DNA from: Alloboseaceae bacterium BT-24-1
GTDB lineage: Bacteria; Pseudomonadota; Alphaproteobacteria; Rhizobiales; Beijerinckiaceae
Assembly: GCA_025846845.1 (NCBI GenBank)
Contig: JAOYTL010000009.1
Coordinates: 1-64,000 of the forward strand
Direction of reading: 5' to 3'
DNA length: 64,000 nucleotides
Of the stretch, positions 54,040 through 61,841 are shown one piece after another. Within the stretch, counting starts at the first letter, position 1. Each line of letters begins with the position of its first letter. The position numbers and the translations under genes are program-made. The notes below the pieces were generated by a model. It had not been told where the DNA came from. It ran no database searches and worked only from the letters and a program-made list of their open reading frames with translations.

Positions 54040-54240
54040 CCCAGCCTTCTTAGCCCGAGTGCCACTTCGCCATTCTGAGCAGTCAATCCTCGAGTTGTCT
54101 CGACGGCATCGAGATCTCCGTAGAGATTCAGACGCTGCCGGTCGGCGCTGCCCCCAGCGTCCCCATTCGCGCACGACGGTCGCGTGCCCGGCGCGACAGG
54201 GTCGGTGGAGAATGGCCACGAGGCGGTGGCAACAAAGTCC
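54040..54240 (-). pseudogene. WGR-domain relic
   Basis: VVREWGRWG in one frame and RLNLYGDLDAVET in the next resemble the WGR domain encoded intact at 55696-56007 (LVREWGRWGRPGRRRLDLYGDLDEA). A frameshift and lost ends show it is a decayed duplicate. Confidence 0.65.
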
Positions 54241-54259
54241 CCTCGCCTGCTGCTCAATG

Positions 54260-54778
54260 TCAGCGCCAGGACAGTTGCTCTTTCGGAAGCCGACCACTCG
54301 GATCGACGACGATCACCTTGTGCGGCAGCTCCGGCCCCCATTTCCAAAGCACCAGGTTGAGATCATTCGCTTCGGCGCCTGGTGCAAAGCTGGGCACGCA
54401 GATGCCGGCAGCGTCCTGCGAACTCAGTCGTTCATAGATCGACCAGGACTGGGGCCGACAGCCATCGGCGAGGGCTGCGGCCCAAGCGCAAGCCATCACA
54501 TCAAATTCGACCGCGTGCTCCCGCCGACCCTCCGCGGTCGTCAGATCGGCGATATCCTCGCAATCGATCTCGTAGGAGCATAGGACGCATGGGTCGATCC
54601 GATGCGCGAAGCCCTGATTGGCCTCCTTGATCGCCGTCATGATGCTCAAGCCCAGATAGAGCGGAGGAACCCCTTTCGGGTTGAAGCGAGCCCCCCTGAT
54701 TGCGGCGCCGTCCCCGGACGTCGGCTTGAAGGCCCACCGCGGATCATGCGCTCGATAGCAGATCCCGACGAACCTCAC
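54260..54778 (-). CDS. RES-domain toxin
   Basis: 172 aa from a GTG that overlaps the antitoxin stop by four bases. CYRAHDPRWAFKPTSGDGAA, GARFNPKGVPPLYLGLSIMT and AIKEANQGF carry the RES pattern; it ends NLVLWKWGPELPHKVIVVDP. Diverged from the toxin at 53085 (similar C-terminal LVLW-WGP motif) but clearly the same family. Confidence 0.88.
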   Translation of the reverse strand: MRFVGICYRAHDPRWAFKPTSGDGAAIRGARFNPKGVPPLYLGLSIMTAIKEANQGFAHRIDPCVLCSYEIDCEDIADLTTAEGRREHAVEFDVMACAWAAALADGCRPQSWSIYERLSSQDAAGICVPSFAPGAEANDLNLVLWKWGPELPHKVIVVDPSGRLPKEQLSWR

Positions 54779-55203
54779 GCAAATCCGCCGACAGCCATAT
54801 GGTCGAGGTAGTCCCGGACGGCCGCGGCCTTGCCATCCTTGACGAGGGCCTCGGCGGTCCGCCCGCCGAAGGCCGGTAGTGGCTGGGCCCGATACCAAGC
54901 CATGGCCTGTTCCTTGCCACCAGCCCACTCGGCGACGCGGCTGATGATCTCCAGCATTTCACGAAGCCGCCCCTGGGCCTTTGGCGCAGTGCTGCGCTCG
55001 ACCCGGTAGAGGGTCTCGCGCGCAAGACCAGCCGTGTCCGCGAGCTGGGACTTGGACATCCCAAAGCCGTCCGCGAGCTGACCGATCGCGATCCTGCCAG
55101 CCCGATCCATATAGGACAGGACCAACGACTCGCTCCGAGATGAAGCCTTCAAGGCTTGAGCCATCATCGCCGCCATATCAGCTGCCACATTATCTGTGCG
55201 CAA
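54775..55203 (-). CDS. Xre/MbcA-type antitoxin
   Basis: 142 aa. A Xre-like helix-turn-helix (GQLADGFGMSKSQLADTAGL, ARETLYRVERST) is followed by REMLEIISRVAEWAGGKEQA and MAWYRAQPLPAFGGRTAEAL, the toxin-neutralising end. Paired with the RES gene downstream. Confidence 0.88.
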   Translation of the reverse strand: MRTDNVAADMAAMMAQALKASSRSESLVLSYMDRAGRIAIGQLADGFGMSKSQLADTAGLARETLYRVERSTAPKAQGRLREMLEIISRVAEWAGGKEQAMAWYRAQPLPAFGGRTAEALVKDGKAAAVRDYLDHMAVGGFA

Positions 55204-55337
55204 TATATGGCATCCTCAACCTAGTTGCAATCAGCCGTCGGACCATCGCCCAATCATCGGCGCCAGATCCCTCTCGTTGCAGAAGTCAGCTTGCGCGGGC
55301 GATCGACGTGGGCGCGCGTCCAGAGAGAGAGGCCCCT

Positions 55338-55604
55338 TCAGCTCTCCATGTCTGCTGGAGCTGATTCCGCTATTGCAGATGGGTCCGATATGCGTAGCTC
55401 CAGGCCTTGCAGGTTCAGCCAGGCCGCAATCTCGCGTGCCCGGGTCAGGCCAATACCCAGCTCCTTCAGCAACTCGCCCAGAGAATAGGCCGCGGCAATT
55501 TCGCTGAGCTTCAGACCGCGCTGTTTCAGGCTACGCCCACCCAAATGAGCATAGCGACCGTGCAAGAGCACGTTTCGGGCAACGCGGGGGAGGCGATGCG
55601 GCAT
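55338..55604 (-). CDS. Hypothetical protein, 88 aa
   Basis: Basic N-terminus (MPHRLPRVARNVLLHGRYAH) followed by helices (LKLSEIAAAYSLGELLKELG, LTRAREIAAWLNLQGLELRI). No ribosome-binding site or recognised family. It might be the C-terminal remainder of a larger gene, since the frame is open further upstream. Confidence 0.35.
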   Translation of the reverse strand: MPHRLPRVARNVLLHGRYAHLGGRSLKQRGLKLSEIAAAYSLGELLKELGIGLTRAREIAAWLNLQGLELRISDPSAIAESAPADMES

Positions 55605-55695
55605 GAAGGCTATTATCGCTGCTCCATCACCACGATCAAGAAGCACGGCTACCGGCGCGACAAATCGCATTTCCTGCGTCTGCGGCCGAGGAACC

Positions 55696-56007
55696 CTATA
55701 TCTGTCGAGCTCGATCAAGATCCTCCCAGCCCTTTCCCGTCTGCAGCACGATCCGATAGCCACGCTTCGTTTTTCTGCGTAGCCAATCCTCGAGCGCCTC
55801 AGCGGCTTCATCGAGATCTCCGTAGAGATCGAGACGGCGCCGGCCGGGCCTGCCCCATCGTCCCCATTCGCGCACCAGAGCCGCGTCGCCAAACAGCGTT
55901 GGTTCCACGGCCAGCACATAGAACCGAGCCATGTTTTGCCGCGGGTCGCTGCGATCCAGCACCAGCATCTGCAGGCGGGGCGAGGTCGTCTCGATGGAGC
56001 TGTCCAT
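55696..56007 (-). CDS. WGR-domain protein
   Basis: About 103 aa. NMARFYVLAVEPTLFGDAAL, VREWGRWGRPGRRRLDLYGD and AAEALEDWLRRKTKRGYRIV form a complete WGR domain, a nucleic-acid-binding fold found in PARPs and in short plasmid-borne proteins next to repABC. ATG 56007 is taken; ATG 56079 is also open. Located directly downstream of repC. Confidence 0.8.
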   Translation of the reverse strand: MDSSIETTSPRLQMLVLDRSDPRQNMARFYVLAVEPTLFGDAALVREWGRWGRPGRRRLDLYGDLDEAAEALEDWLRRKTKRGYRIVLQTGKGWEDLDRARQI

Positions 56008-56117
56008 GCGCGCATCTCGCGCCTGGTCCAAGCCCCCGTCCAACGCAAAGGTTGAATCGATCCGCCGCCACCGATTCACATCGTCGATGACACGTTCCGT
56101 TTGCGAGCTCTCCGCGG

Positions 56118-57344
56118 CTAGGCACGTTGCTTCTCACGCTTGCGGCTGCCGATCAGCGCCATCAACATCGGTCCGAGTGAGAATTCACCCGCTTCGGCCC
56201 TTCGTGTCAGCCCGCGCAGATACCCCCCAGCGCTACTGATCGCTTCGCCACGTTGCAGAATGGCCGCCAAGACGACCGCCGCCTCGCTCTCGCCCATAAC
56301 GCTTTGCGCATCGAACCAGGCGCTGGGGCTGATCCCCAGCATCGGGCGCACAACCGCCACCGCAGCCTGGAAGTCTCGCCAGTTGCTGATCCCGCCTCGG
56401 CTGTAGTCGATGATGTCGGGGCAAGCGTCCAGAACCATCCCTAGCGGGTATGTCCTTTCCGGCATCCGCACCGGTTCCGGCTCGAGTGCGACAATCGCCC
56501 CCCTGCTCTCTGGAGAGCGTGGTTCAAGATCAGTAAGGGAGTCTGGATTTGAATTCTGTATGTGACGCTCAGAATGAGACTCATTGCCGCTCGGATTCTG
56601 AGTTTTTACATAATCTTCCAGCAGGTTGAGGATTTCGTCGGCGAGCAGCGATAGCTCCGTCGCAATCCCCTCGAGAGCCTCACGCGGTGCAGCGCGCGGA
56701 ATCCGACCAGCGATACTCCGGTAGAGCTCATGCAGCGTCATCCAGTCGGGGCCCTGGCCGCTGGACTGCGTCGGTACGCCCTCCTCCATCCCCACCGCGA
56801 TCATCTTGCAGATGTCCCGACGGCAGATCGTGATCCGCTCTCGAACGAGCTTCAGCGCACGGTCTTCGGCGAGGACCTCCTCCGCCAGCGCTTCGAATTC
56901 TTCGGCGCGGACGACCAGCGGGGCCAGGTCGAAGCCGAAAGCGAGCTCGATCTCCCCGCCCCTGCCCTTGCGGACATAGCGCTTGCCGTTCGGGCTATCG
57001 CGACGGATGATCAACCCGCTATCGACGAGGACCGCGAGATGGCGGCGCAATGTCGCCGGCGGCATGCCATGAGCACGCAGGCAGAGTTGCTGGTTGGACG
57101 GAAACACCACCAGCCCCTCGCCTGTCAGCACCGTCTCCGGATGAAACGTCAGCAGCGCGTCCAGGACGGCCAAGGCACGCTCCGTGACGCCCAGCCGGTT
57201 CTTGGCCGTGCAGATCGCTCGGAAGATATTCCATTTGTGGACCGCCTTTTCCGGCGGCCGCTCCTTCGCGTTCGCCTGACTTGCCACATGCGCAAGCGTC
57301 AGCATCCGCCGCCCAAAGGGCGTCGTCGACAATCTCGGTTCCAT
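56118..57344 (-). CDS. repC: Replication initiator RepC
   Basis: 408-residue initiator of repABC replicons: VHKWNIFRAICTAKNRLGVT, VFPSNQQLCLRAHGMPPATL, RRHLAVLVDSGLIIRRDSPN, GKRYVRKG and the C-terminal DIIDYSRGGISNWRDFQAAV are classical RepC features. It binds the origin located within its own gene. Expression is limited by the counter-transcribed RNA in the repB-repC spacer. Confidence 0.95.
   Translation of the reverse strand: MEPRLSTTPFGRRMLTLAHVASQANAKERPPEKAVHKWNIFRAICTAKNRLGVTERALAVLDALLTFHPETVLTGEGLVVFPSNQQLCLRAHGMPPATLRRHLAVLVDSGLIIRRDSPNGKRYVRKGRGGEIELAFGFDLAPLVVRAEEFEALAEEVLAEDRALKLVRERITICRRDICKMIAVGMEEGVPTQSSGQGPDWMTLHELYRSIAGRIPRAAPREALEGIATELSLLADEILNLLEDYVKTQNPSGNESHSERHIQNSNPDSLTDLEPRSPESRGAIVALEPEPVRMPERTYPLGMVLDACPDIIDYSRGGISNWRDFQAAVAVVRPMLGISPSAWFDAQSVMGESEAAVVLAAILQRGEAISSAGGYLRGLTRRAEAGEFSLGPMLMALIGSRKREKQRA
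56540..56625. other. AT-rich stretch inside repC, probable oriV
   Basis: This segment of repC is much richer in A and T than the surrounding coding sequence and encodes the non-conserved linker (KTQNPSGNESHSERHIQNSN). In repABC plasmids the origin lies in an AT-rich part of repC; this is the best match here. Inferred from position and composition. Confidence 0.4.
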
Positions 57345-57412
57345 TCCCTTTGCCTTTCCTTAGGCAAAAGAAGTCGGCTCGCCGAAACGACGCTGAATCT
57401 CAAATGAGACTC

Positions 57413-57441
57413 TTGACGGTGATTCTTGGAAGTGCGATTCT
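57413..57441 (+). promoter_or_regulatory. Promoter of the counter-transcribed RNA
   Basis: -35 TTGACG (57413-57418) and -10-like GATTCT (57436-57441), 17-base spacer, plus strand, in the repB-repC spacer. The -10 is weak. Confidence 0.4.
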
Positions 57442-57447
57442 CAGAGT

Positions 57448-57500
57448 TGCCACACTAGGAGAAGGGCTTCCGGAACTTTGTTTCGGGGGCCTTTTTCTTT
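57448..57500 (+). ncRNA. Counter-transcribed RNA (incA/ctRNA) of the repABC replicon
   Basis: repABC plasmids encode a small antisense RNA opposite the repB-repC spacer that lowers RepC synthesis and causes incompatibility. The spacer here (57345-57553) holds a plus-strand promoter-like pair and a strong terminator at 57462-57500, predicting an RNA of about 50 bases. Its 5' end is estimated from the promoter. Confidence 0.6.
57462..57500 (+). terminator. Rho-independent terminator of the ctRNA
   Basis: AAGGGCTTCCG (57462-57472) pairs with CGGGGGCCTTT (57484-57494) over 11 positions including G-T pairs, with an 11-base loop, followed by a T-rich run ending TTTTTCTTT at 57500. Confidence 0.65.
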
Positions 57501-57553
57501 GCCGTTGGTTATCCTTTGATGGCTGCGTAATCCGGAGCGACCGCTCCGTCGTG

Positions 57554-58555
57554 TCATCCAGAACGGCTCGCCTTGAATGCGGCGAACAATTCCGGAAGTT
57601 CTTTTTCGACGAATGCGGCGAAATCATCGCCGTGCTCGCCATGCACGATTGAAATGATAGTTCGCTTTTTTGAGCTCGACACGCTCGCGAGCTCGTCACC
57701 CGTAGCGGCAGTAATTCTGCGCGAGCCTCCGCCAGAGCGCGCGGAGCTTCCTTTCGACAACGCAGCCTTAAATACTGCGAGGAACCGATCCTCCGAAGAC
57801 CGCCGTTGAAATTCATGCGCAGCCACACATTCTGTGACGCGCTTCTCTGCGCCTGTCTCTGCCAGCGCCTCAGCAAGCCCTAACCACCGGGCTCGACCGA
57901 TCTTAGGGGCGCGACCAATTGCGTGCACAAAATCAGCTGGAATCGAGCGCGCAACTGCCACAAGCTTGGAAACCTCGGCGCGGTCAATCGCCAGAGCCTG
58001 CTGAACAATGGATCGGCTGTGGCCGGCCTGTTCGAGTCGGAGGGCGAAGACGGCGCGCTCGATAAACGTTAAATCTTCGCGCGCAGCGTTTTCGATGCCT
58101 TGTGCAATGGCAAGATCCGCATCCGATAACGGTCGGATGATAGACTTTACCGACAGCCCAAGCTCGCGCGCGGCACGAACGCGCCTATGCCCATAGGCAA
58201 TCTGGTATCGATTGGTAGCGGTAGGGTCCTCTCGCAAAAGTACCGGGACGCCCTGACCTTGCTCGCGTATCGACTCCTTCAGCGCTTCGAACGACTGCGT
58301 ATCCTGGTCGTCGAAACGGTCGCGAAATGGCGAAGGAGCGATCAGGACAGGGTCGATTTCAACGACCGCCTGCCCCGCTCCCATTCGCCGGCGAAGCTCT
58401 TCGTTTTCGCGTTCGACATCGGAGAAAGTGTTTTGCAGGGAGCGGATCGAACCAGAGGCAACCCGCGGTAGAGCTGAGGCCGTGTTGTCTGCGGACAACA
58501 CGGACGAAGGGGTGCTGGCGAAAAGCGATTTGATTGCGTCGGCGCGCTTGTTCAT
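57554..58555 (-). CDS. repB: Plasmid partition protein RepB (ParB family)
   Basis: 333-residue centromere-binding protein. ParB motifs: SPFRDRFDDQDTQSFEALKE, YQIAYGHRRVRAARELGLSV (box with GxRRxRA), IAQGIENAAREDLTFIERAV and a helix-turn-helix (SRSIVQQALAIDRAEVSKLV). It binds parS; one parS-like site lies in its own 5' end. It overlaps repA by four bases. Confidence 0.95.
   Translation of the reverse strand: MNKRADAIKSLFASTPSSVLSADNTASALPRVASGSIRSLQNTFSDVERENEELRRRMGAGQAVVEIDPVLIAPSPFRDRFDDQDTQSFEALKESIREQGQGVPVLLREDPTATNRYQIAYGHRRVRAARELGLSVKSIIRPLSDADLAIAQGIENAAREDLTFIERAVFALRLEQAGHSRSIVQQALAIDRAEVSKLVAVARSIPADFVHAIGRAPKIGRARWLGLAEALAETGAEKRVTECVAAHEFQRRSSEDRFLAVFKAALSKGSSARSGGGSRRITAATGDELASVSSSKKRTIISIVHGEHGDDFAAFVEKELPELFAAFKASRSG
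58484..58499. promoter_or_regulatory. parS-like site inside repB
   Basis: GTTGTCTGCGGACAAC fits the repABC parS pattern GTT-N4-GC-N4-AAC, with near-perfect dyad symmetry. It is the exact reverse complement of the site at 59886-59901. Confidence 0.7.
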
Positions 58556-59760
58556 CGGCCCCAGACCTCTTTCATGAGGGTCACGATCTCTGCGTTCACC
58601 GAATCGACTGATTCCAGGGCGCGATCATAAGCCGCGCGGCCTACAGAGCCGCGATCCAACTCGTAGAGCGATTGCTTGGTAAGGCCTGAGTTGGCGATCG
58701 CGGTCGATTTCCAAGCCGTTGCCTTGAGCACATCGTCACCGAACAAATTCCGCAGCAGAGCGACGATCTGCGACTCCGGCACGTCATTGGGATCATGCCG
58801 TGTTACGACATAGCGGATGAAATCATAGTCGAGTCGTCCACCAGCATTCTCGATGATTGCCATCAGATCGGACGTCATTAGCAAAAACTGGCTCATCGAC
58901 GCGACGTCAACCATCTGAGGATGGATCGTCACCAACATAGCCGTCGCTGCGTTTAGCGCCCCCATTGTTAGATATCCAAGCTGCGGTGGACAGTCGATGA
59001 CGACAACGTCGAACTGATCGGCGACCTGATCGATAGCGCCGGCGACCCGGCGAAAGAACAGCTCATGCCCCCTCACACCGCGATCGAGCATGGCGCGCGG
59101 TGTATGATGCTCGAACTCCATCAGTTCCAGATTGCCAGGCACAAGCCCGACGCCTTCAAAATAGGTTTCGCGAACGACCTCTTGCATCGGTCTGCGCTGA
59201 TCATCGTATCGAATCGCTCCGTAGAGCGTTGCGTTCTCTGGAATGTCGAACTCAGGCTGATAACCAAACATCGCCGACAGCGACGCCTGGGGGTCGAGGT
59301 CAATCGCTAGCACCCTGAAGCCCTGGAGTGCGAGAAACTGCGTCAGATAAAGCGCTGTCGTTGTTTTGGCCGAGCCGCCTTTGAAATTTGCGACCGTAAT
59401 AATTTGCAGTTTTTCACCGTTTCGCCGGCTGGGCGAAAACTGGAGGGCTTCGCGCGGGCGCGCCGAGCTCAGATAGCTGCGCAGCTCGTTAACCTGCCCA
59501 AGGGTGTAAGATCTGCGGCCAGCTGATCCAATCGCAGGGGCAGGGCCGAGGCCGTCAATCGACAACTGCCTGAGATAGCCGTCCGACACTCCCACGATCC
59601 GTGAGACTTCGCCCGAGGTAAAGGACCGTAGCGACTTGCGTGCAGACGGAGGAAAGAGCGATGTTCCGAGGGAGCGCAATTGGTTCGACAACGCCGCGGC
59701 ATGCCGCGACACTCGCGACGACGCGAGCTCGATTTGTGCTGAAGGGGCGGCGGCTGTCAT
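58552..59760 (-). CDS. repA: Plasmid partition ATPase RepA (ParA family)
   Basis: 402 aa. N-terminal MerR/helix-turn-helix-like region (SLRSFTSGEVSRIVGVSDGY), then the deviant Walker A NFKGGSAKTTTALYLTQFLA, RVLAIDLDPQASLSAMFGYQ and DVVVIDCPPQLGYLTMGALN. It moves RepB-parS complexes and represses the repABC promoter. First gene of the operon; a GTTAA/TTAAC repeat and a parS site lie upstream. Confidence 0.95.
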   Translation of the reverse strand: MTAAAPSAQIELASSRVSRHAAALSNQLRSLGTSLFPPSARKSLRSFTSGEVSRIVGVSDGYLRQLSIDGLGPAPAIGSAGRRSYTLGQVNELRSYLSSARPREALQFSPSRRNGEKLQIITVANFKGGSAKTTTALYLTQFLALQGFRVLAIDLDPQASLSAMFGYQPEFDIPENATLYGAIRYDDQRRPMQEVVRETYFEGVGLVPGNLELMEFEHHTPRAMLDRGVRGHELFFRRVAGAIDQVADQFDVVVIDCPPQLGYLTMGALNAATAMLVTIHPQMVDVASMSQFLLMTSDLMAIIENAGGRLDYDFIRYVVTRHDPNDVPESQIVALLRNLFGDDVLKATAWKSTAIANSGLTKQSLYELDRGSVGRAAYDRALESVDSVNAEIVTLMKEVWGR

Positions 59761-59855
59761 GTCGTTTCTCGCTCAAGACGGATTGCGAGCGTCAGACGCC
59801 CTCTTTCCGTCTCAGGAAGACGCCATGATTCTACGCCGGCGGCAAGAAATTTTAG

Positions 59856-59872
59856 GTTAACGAGTTCTTAAC
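59856..59872. promoter_or_regulatory. Inverted repeat in the repABC promoter region
   Basis: GTTAA (59856-59860) and TTAAC (59868-59872) with a 7-base spacer, about 100 bases upstream of the RepA start in an AT-rich stretch. A candidate RepA/RepB repressor site. Confidence 0.4.
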
Positions 59873-59885
59873 GGCCCACAGCTGC

Positions 59886-59901
59886 GTTGTCCGCAGACAA
59901 C
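59886..59901. promoter_or_regulatory. parS-like site upstream of repA
   Basis: GTTGTCCGCAGACAAC matches GTT-N4-GC-N4-AAC and is the reverse complement of the site within repB. Lies 126 bases upstream of the RepA start. Confidence 0.7.
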
Positions 59902-60574
59902 AACGCCCCGAAGAAACCCACTCGCAGGTGGAGTGGCGGGGGATTGGTTGGCAGAGTTTCGTGGGAGCGACCTGCGCATGAAACGCATACTTCGCCCCAC
60001 CGGCCAGCCGCTCGAGCGGCTGCGCGCGCGATGGATATCGGTTCGACGGTCGCGCTCACCCGCGGCTGCCGAGTGTAGCCCCCGCGATCGACGTCGACTT
60101 CCGCAACGGGGGCCTAGATACACCGACTGTGCTGCTTGCCACTGCGCTTCCGATTGCGGCCTGATCCGCGAGGACGAGTTCTTCACGATCCGGTCAGCGT
60201 CTCTTGCCGTAGGCTTGGCCTGCCTGCGGCGCGGCGCCTCCCGCCTGATGACGGGGCTGTCAGGCGCTGCTGTGCCACTCAAATCTCCGTGACAAACCCA
60301 ATATGCCGCGTGCATCCCGCCAGTCAGCCGGCTCCGGTCGCACCTGAAGCGGGGAGGGGGGTCCGATCGATCGCACCGGCGGTGGGATCGCGTCGAATGT
60401 CAGTCATGACCATCTTGCGTCTTACGTTGATCTGGCCTCTGCACCCTTTCGGTCGAGGCCTGTAGCCTCCCGCTTCGCTGTGCTCGGACCAGTTTGATAT
60501 CGTCCTGGCGAGCCTTCCCCCAGGCTAGGGCTTCGGAACGTGCTTCTCCCGACGATAGCCGTGTGCGTGCCCCG
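59902..60574. other. Non-coding stretch upstream of repABC
   Basis: Open frames exist but none reads like a protein or has a credible start. Probably leader and regulatory DNA of the replicon. Confidence 0.4.
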
Positions 60575-60781
60575 TCATTCCTTCAGCAGGTCCGCCGCTT
60601 TCACGTTGAGAGCAACCGCGGCCCGATGAAGTGTGGTGACAGTTGGATTGCGCACCCCACGCTCGATGCCGCTCACGTAAGTCTGCTCCACCCCCATCCG
60701 GACAGCCAACTCTTCCTGGGAAAGCCTTGCCGAGGTACGGAGAGCCCGCACGTTCCTCCCCAAGATTTGCCGCACATTCAT
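60575..60781 (-). CDS. XRE-family transcriptional regulator, 68 aa
   Basis: A single helix-turn-helix domain: MNVRQILGRNVRALRTSARL, SQEELAVRMGVEQTYVSGIE, RGVRNPTVTTLHRAAVAL. The ATG at 60781 is chosen because the domain begins there. It probably represses itself through the palindrome at 60816-60831, which overlaps a TATAAT box. Confidence 0.88.
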   Translation of the reverse strand: MNVRQILGRNVRALRTSARLSQEELAVRMGVEQTYVSGIERGVRNPTVTTLHRAAVALNVKAADLLKE

Positions 60782-60815
60782 ACATCGACGGAAGCGGAGT
60801 GGGGCTTGCACCGCT

Positions 60816-60831
60816 AGGTATTATAGTATCT
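60816..60831 (-). promoter_or_regulatory. Palindromic operator over the XRE gene -10 box
   Basis: AGGTATTATAGTATCT is symmetric at 12 of 16 positions and, on the minus strand, contains a perfect TATAAT 35 bases upstream of the XRE gene. Confidence 0.5.
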
Positions 60832-60868
60832 AAATTGACTTCATTAGGGACGGTGAGCCGAGGGCGCA

Positions 60869-61207
60869 GTGAGCGGTCGACAGTACGAGCTCAATGGGTT
60901 TACACGCCTGACCTTCGAATTCTCGATCGACAAGCTGGAGCATGAGCCGACGCGCATGGAGTTCGGCATTAGCGCGACGGGAGCACCGACCACTTGCGAG
61001 CGGTGGCTGAGCCTTTTCGAGCATTGGTGCGAGCTTCGCGACCTCCGCCCAGAGGTCTTGCCTGGAAGCTTGAACAACGACACCGCAACGACACGAGTGG
61101 TGATGACTCTTGAGGTGGCTACCATCGGCGAAATGATGGGCTCGGAGTGGAAGCGGTGCCTCGAGGATGAATTTGGCTACTCATTTGCGGAGTATGCCGC
61201 CCAATAG
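60869..61207 (+). CDS. Hypothetical protein, 112 aa
   Basis: GTG start. Alternating hydrophobic pattern and the WLSLFEHWCELRDLRPEVLP segment suggest a folded protein, but no family is recognised. It diverges from the XRE gene across the shared palindrome, so it may be regulated by it. Confidence 0.5.
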   Translation: MSGRQYELNGFTRLTFEFSIDKLEHEPTRMEFGISATGAPTTCERWLSLFEHWCELRDLRPEVLPGSLNNDTATTRVVMTLEVATIGEMMGSEWKRCLEDEFGYSFAEYAAQ

Positions 61208-61388
61208 CTCGCGCAGGCATGTTTCTCACTGAGCTCTCAGCTTCGCCGCGGTGGATTGCCTGTTGCCACAGAGCGGTCCAATCGCAACGAGCGCACTGGG
61301 TCTGGCGAACTTCAAGGCCTGGTCACGATCCATCTGGAACGGCTCTCCGCGCGGCCGTTCGCCCAACCCGGCCTGCAAGGACCTGATA

Positions 61389-61835
61389 GTGAAAGAACCG
61401 ACCGACGAGGAGCGTGCGCGCGTCAGCGGCCCCGTCATGCGGACGTTCGAGAACATTGCAAAGCGGTGGGATCTGCCCGAGCGGCGGCGGCTTCAAATCC
61501 TTGGCTGCAATCAGCGGGACTTTCGCAACTGGGTTCGCCTTGCTCGACGGCACCAGCCGCTAGTCCTCGAAACAAACACCTTGATGAGAATCTCGGCGAT
61601 CCTCGGAGTCTTTGCTGGCTTGCGACAGTTCGGAAAAACGGCCGAGGAGGAAAAGCACTGGCTGTTGAGCCCAATTCCTGTCGCTCCGTTCGCAGGCCAG
61701 GCGCCGATCGGTTTGCTGAGTGAGTCTTTCGAGCGTCAGATCGACGTTCGGCGCTACCTGGAAGCAATTGTTCCCAGCAGCATTCCCAATGAAGCCGACG
61801 CGATCGTCGAGCCGTACTCCATCGAATGGCACTGA
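61389..61835 (+). CDS. MbcA/ParS/Xre-like antitoxin without a RES partner
   Basis: 148 aa from a GTG with AAGGA upstream. FENIAKRWDLPERRRLQILG, CNQRDFRNWVRLARRHQPLV, RISAILGVFAGLRQFGKTAE and WLLSPIPVAPFAGQAPIGLL match the DUF2384-type antitoxin layout (helix-turn-helix, then the toxin-binding end). The following gene is a HAD hydrolase, so either it is an orphan regulator or it has adopted another partner. Confidence 0.75.
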   Translation: MKEPTDEERARVSGPVMRTFENIAKRWDLPERRRLQILGCNQRDFRNWVRLARRHQPLVLETNTLMRISAILGVFAGLRQFGKTAEEEKHWLLSPIPVAPFAGQAPIGLLSESFERQIDVRRYLEAIVPSSIPNEADAIVEPYSIEWH

Positions 61836-61841
61836 CGGGTT

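Noticed and set aside
55407..56090. 227-codon plus-strand open frame
   Set aside because: Antisense to the WGR gene and composed mainly of Arg, Pro and Ser.
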